A stretch of 64,000 nucleotides of DNA. It comes from Acarospora socialis (lineage: Eukaryota > Ascomycota > Lecanoromycetes > Acarosporales > Acarosporaceae). The stretch spans positions 1,798,001 through 1,862,000 of the forward strand of contig JAMYGW020000008.1 of NCBI GenBank assembly GCA_025617375.2, read 5' to 3'. Shown in pieces: positions 48,732 to 59,692 of the stretch; position 1 is the first letter of the stretch, and each line of letters opens with the position of its first letter. The notes under the pieces are model-generated. The model had not been told where the DNA came from and searched no databases. It saw only the letters and a program-made list of their open reading frames with translations. The position numbers and the translations under genes are program-made.

Positions 48732-49972
48732 GAGATCGAGACTCAATGCTGACGATCCTAGTGCGCTGGAAAGGAGAACATTAATAGAAGTTTGTATGAA
48801 GGCTCACTGAATGTTTGAAGTTTACAGGCATTCACTGTGGCGGTAATAGCGCCGTGCGGTCACATTGCATCTCCGCAGAGACGCAGTTGACGCGGCCCAC
48901 TCGTTGCGTTTGATGGCCATGCTGCAAAGAAATCATTTCACTTTAGACTGCATCAAGAAAAGACGACACACATCAATACCCGCCTCCAGGGCAGGAGCCG
49001 AATACAACCAGGCGGCCGAAAGACACCATACCATAGCACCACACACATATGAAAGGCGGAACGAATCCAGTCAGTGTGTAGAAGGATAGGAAGGGCACAC
49101 CAAGGGCTATGACACAGCGGAGTGGCCCTCAGGTCACCTGAGTTAACCCAGATGCCCCACAAACAAGGCCGTAACCACGGTTGTAGGAGTACTGCCGACT
49201 GGATGCTACCCTGACTATCTGAAGCCCCAGAGTTCAAGACTCAGACTCGCCGGCAGGCCGTATTCAGGGTCAAGCATAGAAGGTGTAGCCAGTAGCCAGG
49301 TATCTGTATGCTGTATGGGGCCCTAATCACCTAACTACCTTAGGAAATTAGATGTTTGATGCTTACTTCATGCGCGGATTGGTTTGCCTAAGCCTAGAGA
49401 GACCTACCTACTCTACTCCGTCGCAAGAATGAATGTCAATGTCACTGCCAACTACCTATAGGAAGGGATCTGTAGAATCGAAGACAATCCAGACCGTGTA
49501 CTGTCATCTCTCCATGTTCTGGAAACCAAGCAATTTGAAGAGCCAATGCGGCAGCTGATGGGTGCATCAGCCTACTGCGAAATACTACACGATGCCAATC
49601 ATACGATACTGATTGACCACCCACAGCTAAACAATTCAGATTACCTCATACCTACTTTGGAGGAAAACAGCCGAAGACATTGTTTCAGAGAGCACATCTC
49701 TGACACTGTTGGCGTCAGGAAGTTCGAAAATACATTCACACAATATATAGAGAAGCATGGCTTCGGATACCATGATCCAAGATTTGAATCAATCGTTGAG
49801 TTTCAACTTCAATTTGCATACTCTTCTTCGTGAGACCTTCCTATTGCAGCAAGAATTCGAATTGCGTGACACAAGCGGTCTGGCAGCCATGCTACCTTTC
49901 ACCCAACAACTCAGCCTCGCTTTCCCCCTCCTTACCCATCTTTTACTCGGATCACTCTATCCATCATCCACC
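48732..49972. promoter_or_regulatory. Divergent promoter region of the NRPS-like and AusD-type genes
   Basis: About 1.24 kb between the divergent starts of the two core biosynthetic genes, so it probably carries shared control elements. TAGG/CCTA strings occur at 49325-49345 and 49398-49412, and an ATATATAG string at 49744. No separate gene was accepted; frames here are short. Confidence 0.45.
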
Positions 49973-50874
49973 ATGGCTGCTATTGATCCGAATGCGGGCC
50001 AAGCAAGGCCGCCATGGTATACGGAGCAGATCACGAGCATTCCAGAGAACGCGCGGCAGTTGCTCGAGCAGTACAGCCATATCCCTCCCGCTCAAGTGAT
50101 CCCATACGTAACAGAGCTAGTGGGTTGCTTCCTTTTGCCTACGTTTTGGTCTATGGGGCAAAATCTGCTTACACGCCTCCTGTAAAGCGCGATAGGGCAT
50201 TTAACATCTTCCCCTACCCATGTATCGGGCAACTGCGATTCCTCAACCTCAATCTCGCCTCCCAGCCCGGTTACGGCATCGTTGTGAAGCGTCTCAAGGG
50301 CGGCCAAAAGCTTCTGGATGTCGGTTGTTGCTTCGGGCAAGACATCCGGAAGCTCGTTGTGGACGGCGTGCCGGCCGAGAACGTCTACGGTCTGGATGTG
50401 GAGCGTCGTTTCATCGACTTGGGATATGAGCTGTTCCGCGACCGCAAGACCCTCACCTCCAAGTTCGTCGTGGCGGATGTCTCGGACCCAAGGTCGGATC
50501 TCGGCGAACTGGAGGGCAAGATGGACATTTTCTTTCTGTCGTCGTTCCTGCATCTGTGGAATTGGAAGGATCAGGTCAAGGTTCTACGACGGCTGATCTC
50601 ACTCGCCGAGGACAGGAAGGGAACGCTCTTTCTTGGCCGCCAACTCGGAACAACGGTTTCCGGCGAGTTCCCGCTCCAAAGTCCGACTCAGCTTAGTTAT
50701 CGTCATAATGTGGAGTCGTTTGACCGGCTCTGGAAACAAGTCGGTCAAGAAACGGGCACGCGTTGGCATGTGGAAGCTTCCCTGTACATGGCTCCCGAGG
50801 TCTCCGGAAATCGAGGCCAGAGCTGGGCTGATCCGAACATGCGCATGCTTCAATTCAGTGTTGTCCGAGAATAG
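49973..50874 (+). CDS. AusD-type SAM methyltransferase
   Basis: Small methyltransferase of about 278 residues, of the family first known from meroterpenoid clusters (AusD, TrtF and relatives). ATG at 49973 (MAAIDPNAGQARPPWYTEQI). One intron at about 50121-50186 joins YVTEL to RDRAFNIFPYPCIGQLRFLN. The SAM loop is LLDVGCCFGQDIRKLV, followed by NVYGLDVERRFIDLGYELF, DIFFLSSFLHLWNW and LFLGRQLGTTVSGEFP. The C-terminal SYRHNVESFDRLWKQVGQET and MRMLQFSVVRE also fit the family. In AusD-like enzymes it methylates a carboxyl or hydroxyl group. Here it neighbours an NRPS-like synthetase and no polyketide synthase or terpene cyclase is in sight. It is convergent with the membrane protein, 69 bp apart. 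Confidence 0.88.
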
Positions 50875-50943
50875 AGCTCACTTGCGTAATGAACGGAGCC
50901 AAGTACTATCTATCATGATGACCTAAATGGATGATTGGGTGGT

Positions 50944-52460
50944 TCACTTGCTGCCGTCTCCATTCCGCAGCCTATCTGAGTTCCAGTGAAGACCGGTCTC
51001 CACCCTGATCTGACCCGTAGGCATTTCCGGTTGCCCAACATAAGTGCCAGCGGATTCAATGGTCGTAAGGTCCCTGTTCTGCAGGTTGACTTCGCTGTCC
51101 CCTTGCCCTTCAGAGGGGCTGTGTTGGTCATTCAGTCGTATCCCTCGACTGCCTGAGTAGCTTTTCGACCGGGAAGGCCGGGTACGTAGTTGTTTGATCA
51201 CCAAGCCGATGTGAGAAGCAATGATGGGTATGCAGGCACACAATATGGCGACACATTGCTCAGCACTGGTCCACGCAAGGAAATTCGCGATACCCCCTTA
51301 AAGAGCATTAACATTAGCCGGGTCTTGCAAGTCAATAGCTACAGAGGACAGATTACGTACAGGTCGGATCCCGGTTGACATCTGTGTTGAAAACAACTAT
51401 GATTCGGACCAGCGCACAGATACAAGCACTGTGTTCAGCCATTAGTCGATTGACACGAATCGTCCATGTTGGCGGCTCACAAAGTCCCAAAGGAGAAGAT
51501 GATGATCAACCCAATCCTCCTGCGTTTGGAGATTTGCAGACGCGCGAGAGCGGCCAGCGGCAAGGCCAGGATCGCGATATCAGATATCAAGCTCGTGATC
51601 AACGGACCAGATACCTGCTGCACCTGGTTGGGGCATTCTCCGCTGAGGCGAAACGGTGGCTTGACTTTCGTGGCCACATACCATCGGTTCCAGTAGTAAT
51701 CGATCGGGTGGCACTGAAAGATGTAGAAGAAGATTGAGCCTATCGACCACAGCACGGCATAGACCACATTGGCCCACCACGCTACCTTCAGCCACGTCTG
51801 GCCGACGATGAAGAGTCGGCGATAGAGAAATAGGAGCGAAAGCTTGACGCATACGAGACATGCGCAGGTCAAGATCGCCGAGGCCCAAACAGCCTATCAC
51901 GCAGTCATTAGCATTTTTCCTCATCGCGAGTGACGGTAGACTCATTCACCTTGAAAATAACAATAAGCTTCCCAGGAAGGTTAGGATCATCTGCTATAAC
52001 CCTATAAATGTGCAGACCGAGACCGTTATGGACGCCTGAGATATGTTATATATGGGATCTTGGAAGAAGATATAACTGCAAGCTTCCTTCACGATGGAGG
52101 TTGCCGCTCAACACGACTCTGATTTTCGGAAAGCATTGTTGTTTTAAGGATAGGGATCTTCGCAACGACGGATGCAAGAAAGGTACTGTAACATACTCAA
52201 CAAATAGCCAACGATGATGCCATCCGCGCATGCCTGCGAAAGAATGAGTTCTCATTTCTGGTTGTGGAACGTAAAGGCAGACATACAGTTGCGAGGATAA
52301 GCAAGTAATCCTCGATTTTGAGGCTCAAGTGTTTGAATTGTAAGATGGTCCGCGCAAGAACAGCGCCATTGTTCACAAGAAGCAATATCACGAACCCGGC
52401 AACAAGCGAAGGTTGCTTCGAGTCGTTGAAATGGGCCAATTGATCCGGCGTTAGGGCCAT
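50944..52460 (-). CDS. Rhodopsin-like seven-helix integral membrane protein
   Basis: Fungal rhodopsin-domain membrane protein of the PTH11-related group that is often annotated in metabolite clusters. ATG at 52460 (MALTPDQLAHFNDSKQPSLV) with an extracellular short N-terminus and first helix GFVILLLVNNGAVLA. Several short introns: the exons read ACADGIIVGYLLS, VHNGLGLHIYRVIADDPNLP, AVWASAILTCACLVCVKLSL with LLFLYRRLF, then NVVYAVLWSIGSIFFYIFQC with HPIDYYW, and ITSLISDIAILALPLAALAR. The last exons (ACICALVRIIVVFNTD; WTSAEQCVAILCACIPIIAS) complete about seven helices, followed by a polar cytoplasmic tail, stop at 50944-50946. About 390 residues. Its ligand and role are unknown; cluster membership is only suggested by position. 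Confidence 0.8.
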
Positions 52461-53927
52461 TGCTTGAAGGATGAGCGAATGGGGACACAACAGCGGCTTT
52501 GAGCAAATGATAACAATGCCAAATAAACGGAAGGGTTTCTGAGAGGATTCTCGTCGTTCTCGTAGACTACCTTGACAGGACGTGGGAGGGGGTCACATTT
52601 ACAGCATGGAACGGCATGAACACGCACATGGTAGGCCGGTGGCTCGAGCAAGATCTTTGGCTGGCTGCGGAGCGGATAGCAAACAGCTTCTGTCGGTGAT
52701 GGCTGCAATAGCGAACGCTGATAAGGTGGGCAGGCAAGGTCATCCGTTATTTGAGACGAGGACGGAGCCACATACGCTTTTTCAACTTCCACCTCCTCCC
52801 GATGTGTAGCATTCGTAACGCATGGAGATCCTTGGAGCGGGACTCGATTGAAATGATTGATGTATGCACGCATGCACCTCTGCCATCTACCGACGAGAAT
52901 GTCATGCTTCCCAAGACCATTCCTTGAACTGTTTGCTGATCGTTCCCACCTTCTATGACACATCTACCTGTGCCGTCAGCTAGATCGCAAGCATCGGCAA
53001 GCAGCTTCCAAAAGTTTGCTAAGTTCGACACCTTATAGATACCTTATGTTGTCGTCTGTACACAGTGTGGGGGGTTAATCTCGTTGGCGTGCCACTAATG
53101 CATGAAAGGCTTGGCAGTGCTTGGTTTGCTGCTCCTAATAACAGATTGGGTGAGCAACTTTATCTCTCTCAGAGATCTTTCAAACTCAAGATAAACAGCA
53201 CTGCCAAAACGCCATGCAGTAAAGTAGCGGACCGCCAACGTATTGTAACTTACCCTTTCACACTGTGTACTCCTCTAAAACATGTACAGGGCTTGTCCAT
53301 ATAAGGTAGTAGGACTGCCCTCTTAAGGTCTGCATTCACACCACATATGCGACCATACTGCATCAGAATCTCTCAAATACATTCATATTGTACAAGCTTT
53401 GACATGGATCGACGTGTGTTTCTCTGTCACAAGCCTCGGTTCTCTTGCTGTTATCATGATTACTGGATTTTATTGAATTCGACTGATGTAATTGGTACTC
53501 TTTGTGTGCCCGTTCCTGTGGTCCATCAATTTCATCAGGTTCCACGCTGCGCTCACTAAATATGAAGATCAGGTCAATCACCTCTGAGTTTATACCCGTT
53601 TGGGATAAAAATGTGTAAAAGACCGCTGAAGTCAGAACAGAGATGCTGTCAATGCAGCATATCGGGTTCTCTAGACTCAGGCGGTCCAATAGATGTCACA
53701 AATACGAGCAAGAGCCCTGCTGAGTTCCACCAGCATCTGGTCGGTGATGTCACACACGATGATTGAGGCACAAACTGTTCTATTTTCAGCTTAACACCAT
53801 CTTGCAGCCTTATGGCGAAGAATAGGTGAATCTCCAATGTATAAATCCGGGTCTCTCACCTTAATTCTCGAAGACTTCCGAGAGACACAACTGGAGCCCT
53901 TGTCATCATCCCCGTCGGCTCCGAACC
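52461..53927. other. Intergenic region within the island
   Basis: About 1.5 kb between divergent genes (membrane protein and SnoaL-like). Short frames on both strands have no recognisable domains. A TATA-like site for the SnoaL-like gene lies at 53840-53846. Nothing else seen. Confidence 0.5.
53840..53846 (+). promoter_or_regulatory. TATA-like box of the SnoaL-like gene
   Basis: TATAAAT, 82 bp upstream of the ATG at 53928, a plausible distance for a fungal core promoter with a short leader. Based on sequence match only. Confidence 0.4.
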
Positions 53928-54554
53928 ATGCATTTTCCGCTCCTGCTCGTCCTCTGGCTCCAGTTTACCACCCTGGGCCTCGCCACCCCGGACCCCTCCC
54001 GCCATCGAGCATCCGACATCGTCGAGATCAACCAGACCATCAACCTCTTCGCCGTCCTGGTCGACACGTCCCAATACGACCAGCTAGGCCGGGTCTTTAC
54101 CCCAGACGCCACCGTCAACTTCAACCTCCCCAACGGCTCGATCCTGCACGGCCTCTCGGCAATCACGAAGCTGCTCTCGGGCCTGGCGAACGTCAGCGGC
54201 CAGCACGACATCACCACCCAATATGTCGACCTCCTCGGCCCGAGCACCGCCAATGCGACGACGTATTTCGTCGGGAACTTCTTCGGCGTGAAGGCGCAAG
54301 CCGGGCAGATTTTTACCGAATATGGAAAGTCAGTCGTCGGAGATTTCTTGTACGGGTTTTGCTGTGTGCTGATTGCAGGGAAGGTATGAGACTGAGATGG
54401 TCTTGACGCGAGATGGCTGGAGGGTGGACTATTTGACGTTGATAACCGTTGTATGTCAAGTTGTCAGCATGCTGCAAGTGCGCACGGCTGACCGTCTGTC
54501 TAGGCACAGTTTGGAAATCTCTCCATCGTGTTTCCCAATGGGCCTGGGAGCTGA
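53928..54554 (+). CDS. Secreted SnoaL-like (NTF2-fold) protein
   Basis: Small protein of about 170 residues. ATG at 53928 starts a signal peptide (MHFPLLLVLWLQFTTLGLA, likely cleaved after GLA or nearby). The mature part matches the NTF2/SnoaL fold: ASDIVEINQTINLFAVLVDT, QLGRVFTPDATVNFNLPNG, HDITTQYVDLLG. Two introns: the first (GTCAGT donor near 54329) joins FTEYGK to YETEMVLTRDGWRVDYLTL, the second leads to FGNLSIVFPNGPGS and stop at 54552-54554. Such folds serve as cyclases, dehydratases or isomerases, including scytalone dehydratase, but many are of unknown function. A secreted copy next to biosynthetic genes might act on a pathway intermediate; this is inference. Confidence 0.8.
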
Positions 54555-55673
54555 GGGGGTTTCGTGGTATGAGTAGCGCGTACAGTGTACAGCCGATCCA
54601 TCCATACATATGATGTTTAAAAGCTGTGGTGAAGTGTCGTTGGATGTACATAGACCGGAACGGCGCCGTCGAAGAGCGTGGCATTGATGGATGGCATAGG
54701 AAAAGCTTCTAGACATAGAAACAATTAGCTGGGCTGGAAGTCAAGTTGTATGCTTGCCCTCAAAGAGCAGAAAACTGACGGGTCTTGGTCAACACTTGAC
54801 GCTGCGGCATTGTTAGGTAGTGAGCTACACCTCCTTACTCGAGGGTACCACCACGTACCACGCCGCTTTTCCTCCTCCTACTCTTCCTCCTCTTCCCTCC
54901 CACCCACACCTCCACATACCACCCCCTTTCCCACCCATCCACTCCCTCACTCACTCACCGCACCCCTCTCAATTCCCAGCCCCCCACCAACATCCACCCT
55001 CTCTCACCCGCTCAGCCTTGCCCGTGCATTTCCACACGCTTACATACATACTTACACACCTCAGCTCTGCTCTGCTCCGCTTTGCTTTCTTTTTCAAACT
55101 TTGGAAGGAAGGAAGGAAGGAGGCGGCCGGTTGCTGGTTTCCGAGCTTCCGGCTCTACGGAACGCGGCCCGGGGGATTGAGGGCGGCGTGTGTGTGTCTA
55201 TGTGTGTTGGTGTGGCGGTTGAGATGGCGGTGGGCGGGTTTGGAGTGGTGGAGGGTGAGAGGGAGGTTGGATTGGGGGATGACGATGGCTCGTTGGGTTT
55301 GTTGGCTGTGAATTGGGGAGGGGGGTTGTAAGCTGCAGGACGGGTGTGTGTTGGGGGATTTACTGCTATAAGTGGGCATGTCGTGGATGGCTTCGGTGGT
55401 GGTGGGTTGGATCAGAACGGTACTTTATGGCCTATATAAGGTGTAGGTTTAGGGCTATAGTTGTCAGTTGAAAGTCACGTCGCTACACATAGTCTTTTAT
55501 TCAAGTATATGCTCTCAGTCATGGCCCGTTCAATGCTCTCCGTACATGGTACCTATCGTAGCGACCGTCAACTAGGAAATCCCCCATAACTCACAACATG
55601 TTCGCATGCACCCAAGAAAATGGCGGCCCAAGAACAGGAAGCACACATATACAGTTCCCCTTCAACCGGACGA
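54555..55673. other. Intergenic region with strand-asymmetric low-complexity tract
   Basis: About 1.1 kb between convergent genes. From about 54870 to 55080 the plus strand is almost all C/T with some A (CTCCTCCTACTCTTCCTCC and similar); from about 55095 to 55335 it turns G/T/A-rich (GGAAGGAAGGAAGGAGG, then GTGTGTGTCTATGTGTG). A 193-codon frame over it (54750-55331) is compositional and was rejected as a gene. Confidence 0.6.
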
Positions 55674-57748
55674 TCACGAGTAATTGTCGCCCTTGACAGC
55701 CCTCTTCTGGTCCGAAGCGACCGCCGACTCGAAATGGTAGAGCGGTTCACACTTGGTGTTCTTACGCTGCAGCACCCACCGCTTGAACCAATATGGAAGC
55801 GCCTTGGTGAGTTGATAGTGCATGTGCGTGCGGGTCGGAACGGCAAAGATATAGTCGAGCTCCTCGAGGGTCCGTTGCTTCGTCTCCGGCACCCAGAAGA
55901 AGATCATGACGAAGGCGGCGACGTTAAGGAATGCGTAGAAGCCGAAGGCGCCTTGCGGTGTGAACGCCGCCAGCATCTTCGGGAAGGTGATGGACAGGGT
56001 CGCGGCCCAGAAGAGGCAGGTCGCCACCGCCCAGCTCATGCCGACCTCCCGGTGCGATAACGGGAATACCTCGGCAGAGTACGTGAATGGTACGGGGCCT
56101 TCGCCGGGAGAGTAGAAGGCCGCGAAGAGGAAGACGAATAAGGCGATAAGGCCGAGGTGAGCACGACTGGATTCGGGGATCCAGAAGCAGAAGCCGGCTG
56201 CGAGTAGCGTCCATGCCATGTTGGGGAACGTGAAGAGGAGTAGCGTTCGGCGTCCGTAGGTGTCAATGGTCCATACCGCGGGCCAAGCAAACACAAAATT
56301 GACGAGACCAAAACCCCAGGAAGCGAGGAGAGCCTCTAGATTGCTCGCACCGGCTTCCTTGAACACGGTCGATGAGTAGAATGCGATGATGTTGATGCCG
56401 CACATCTGCTGAGCGATCATGACCGTCCACGAGGCGAGCGTTGCGCGGCGCACCCGGGGAATGGTGAAGAGTTCAATAAACCGGGAGATATAAGTGCCTT
56501 GTCCGATGACGACGGCCTCCTCGATGACTTGGGCGTGGATATAGTAAAGATCCCGAGCTGCCTGTAGGGGCGTGCTTCGTAGGCGACACAGGGATTTGTA
56601 CGCCTTTTGATACCGATTCTTCTTGATATACCAACGGGGTGATTCTGCACCAAGTCAGTCTCGGAGTAACCGTTCAACGAAGACATGAAGACTTACCTGG
56701 ACAGAGGTACACTCCAAGAACCAAGGGCACCGCCGGGATGAAGGCAGACCCCAGCTGCAGACGCCATGCGATATCACCGACGTTGTAGACGGCCAGGTTG
56801 GCACAAAAGCCGAGGAAGATGCCAAAGGCGGTCCACATCTGCCAAGTCATCACCAACCCACCACGGATGGAGGCCGGGCAGTTTTCGGCGGCGTAGATGG
56901 GGACCACCGACGCCTTACAGCCCATGCCCACACCTAGGAGCAGACGTGTCACGAAGAGTTGCTGCCACGTCTGGGAGCATGCGGAGCCGATGACGGAGAG
57001 GAGACAGAAGATGGCCGAGACGAAAATGGTGCCTCGACGGCCGAAGTAGTGGTTCAGCGGGTCCGAACACCAGCAACCGAAGAAAGCCGACGCGATATAA
57101 GGCGCCGCATTGATCAAACCGACGAGCCAATTGTCACGCTCCTGATTCGGAGCTCCGGGCGTTTCGCCGTTGCCGATCCCGAATGCAGCCGGGAAAGAGA
57201 GATTGGCCCCGTTGGAACCGGTCTGATCCCAACCCTGCACCGCCGCACCGATGGAGCACAGGATGACGGTAAAGTACAGGGACTTTGGCTGCCGCCACTT
57301 GTGCAAGAACTCGTTGCGGAGCGCATTGCGCTCCACGTCGTCGAGCTCTCCGATCGACTCGAACGCCGGCGGGTCTTGGGCGACGAGGGCGCCCTTTTTC
57401 ATCAACGGGATGATGTCGACCATGTCCACCTCCCGCGCAAACTCCTCGACATTGCGCAAAAGCGTTTCGCGAGGGATACCCGCCAATGGGTTTTGAATCC
57501 TGCAGGAATGAGGTCAGCAGCAGCACACGACAGAAGTGAAGTTCATTGGGTACCGACTTGGCGGTCGTGTTGCGGTTCAAATTGACCGACTCCGACCTGC
57601 CCTTCTCCATGCCGGCCATTTGATTGTAGCTGTCCGGTCTAAAGACGATGAGGTCAGTTTTCGGCGTAACTTCCGACAGCAGATGTCAGATGGAGACGAA
57701 CCCATGGTTCTCGACCAAGAAGGCCTCATCTTTACCGGTGGCAGCCAT
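55674..57748 (-). CDS. MFS sugar porter family transporter
   Basis: Plasma-membrane sugar or polyol transporter with 12 helices, about 620 residues. The ATG at 57748 ([16 protein letters not shown]) splices with an unusual GTTCGT donor to [20 protein letters not shown] and again (GTCGGT donor) to [16 protein letters not shown], a long cytoplasmic N-terminus typical of one fungal subfamily. Family marks: [54 protein letters not shown], then after an intron (about 56643-56694) [48 protein letters not shown] and [19 protein letters not shown]. Stop at 55674-55676. It may import sugars unrelated to the cluster; export of the metabolite is less typical of this family. Confidence 0.9.
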
Positions 57749-57824
57749 GACAGTGATTTTGACAATTTGCTGAAGTGGTGTAACAAAGAAAGAAGGATTA
57801 GGTGGCAGTGGGGTAGGAGTGATG

Positions 57825-57832
57825 ATTATATA
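57825..57832 (-). promoter_or_regulatory. TATA-like box of the sugar-porter gene
   Basis: TATATAAT on the minus strand, 77 bp upstream of the ATG at 57748. Sequence match and spacing only. Confidence 0.4.
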
Positions 57833-59118
57833 GCGCGGCCTATCTATGCTAATGCCGTGTCACAGAAGGAATAGTCCTCGATGGCCACTGTTAGTGGGTG
57901 TGCGGGCAGATTCTGTTCAGTCCCATGTAAGAGACGGCCGACCAGGTTTGGCTAGATTCACAATAGAACAATGAATAATAGCAATATCACCGGGTTGTTT
58001 TTGGCATTAGCATTGCTTGATTGTCCGTCATCAAAGCCTTTCCCAATGCATGATGATGATAATAATAATATCGTTCACTCAGACATCAGGCTGTCAGTCA
58101 GTCTGTACCTGAACAAAGCGTGAGTCGGTGAGGGAGAAGGAACAATTCTGCCTTGGCCAACACAAATTCTGTCCCATCATCGGGGGCTTTCCAACAAACA
58201 CCCGCATAACTGCAGGTGATCAATGATCGATGCAATAAGGTATCCATGACTCGGTGGGCGTTGAGAGGAGAATCCTTAGCGTACAATACGTGCTCAACGA
58301 GGTAGCAAATCCGCCTCATTGTTGGAGCTTACTTGCTTTAGTGGCCTTTAGTTCCAGCCACCAACAGCGCTAGAATCCGTCTAGCGGCCTGAAAAGTCTG
58401 CCTTTTCGTTTGCTTGTGTTTAGCCGAAGAAGACTCGTCAGGCGGGGATATCTCGGAGAAGGCTACCTAGCTGGCTTGGCACTGCTAGGCCCCGGTGCCC
58501 CACATTACCTTACTTCTACCCGTGCTAAGGTAGAGTAGGTAGGTACTTCATGCTTACCTTCACTGTCGTCGGGTGAGTACCTTACGCGACGTTGTACGAT
58601 GTCTGAGGCTGACTTTATACATATCAGATCTTGAAGAACCAGGTATTCGGTATATGAGGCTGTGAGAGATTCCATCATCCATGCATGCGTAAGATTCTGT
58701 CAGATAAGTCACTGGTCTCGAAGGATCTCGCGCCGCAAACGGCGTCGTATTCGATCATCCATACGTTGTATGTATGACGTGACCGACTTTCTCCATCTGG
58801 CTTGAAAGACCGAAAGGCTAAGGGACACTTGATCCGTCGATAGAGGAACCTTGGAGGTCATCAGTCCCCTTACGCAGAGAGGGTAAGCTCCGTTACAACT
58901 CTACCTAGGTAGTCGCTGCGAAATAGATGTAGCCGGATGTGTTGCACCGAAGATCGAACTGGTGTGTTATGTCGAGATTGACCGAAGTGACCGAGGGCAA
59001 TCCCGAGGGAGTAGCTCCGAATCCTACGTCTGTCTCACTTCATGGAAAATTTAGCACGCAACGTAGGGCTACCACCTTTCCAAGGATCAGCCACTTGGCT
59101 TTCGACTACCTAAGGTAC

Positions 59119-59144
59119 CTACCTTACCTAGGTAGGTAAGGTAG
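59119..59144. repeat. Perfect 12-bp inverted repeat built from ACCT/AGGT words
   Basis: Left arm CTACCTTACCTA (59119-59130), 2-bp spacer GG, right arm TAGGTAAGGTAG (59133-59144), the exact reverse complement. An ACCTAAGGT palindrome lies just upstream (59108-59116). It belongs to the ACCTACCT/AGGTAGGT words found in many intergenic stretches of the window. Confidence 0.85.
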
Positions 59145-59692
59145 TAGGGCACAGACCGCCAAGACGGCCTCACTGTGCGTGACGTTCTCTCGGCCAAATA
59201 TCGGTCTCACATCCTTGCAGACGCCTCGTCAAAAAGCCTCGCAACTACCTGGTATGAAACAGACATGTACAGTTGATTATTCCCGGCAGGGCTCTCTTCA
59301 TGGCTTACGAATGGGTAGGCTCCCTGATGGAGGAAAGTGCTTGTTTGGTGGCCAAGGCAGTGAAACATTCATAAGACGTTCTCCGGCCGTACGGAATTCA
59401 CGTGATCTGAGAAGGTTGAAGTCTTGCTCATATACGTCGAGTCAAGTATTATCGACATCCAACTATTGCACGCAGACGTTTAGCTTCAACTGGGAGAGCA
59501 AATCGGACTACGAACCTGCCGATAGAATACAGTCAATGGGTGTAAACAAAAAAAGTCCTGATATATGAGTAACAGATGCCAATGCTCCCATAACCTTCCT
59601 GTCTCCGGCACTCGGAGCGATGTTGCCCTCTCCGTCCCTTACGATACTTGATCCTGCCCTAAGACAGGATCACACAGTAGTTCGCGTGACCT

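Larger units (their letters stand above)
57749..59692. other. Large intergenic region between island and PEX11
   Basis: About 1.9 kb. It contains several AGGTAGGT/ACCTACCT strings (58528-58545, 58903-58912) and a perfect inverted repeat at 59119-59144, listed separately. A TATA-like site of the transporter lies at 57825. Open frames are short and not supported. Confidence 0.5.

Noticed and set aside
54750-55331. 193-codon plus-strand frame
   Set aside because: It covers the C/T-rich and G-rich low-complexity tracts; the protein is a run of Ser, Pro, Thr and Leu with no domain.
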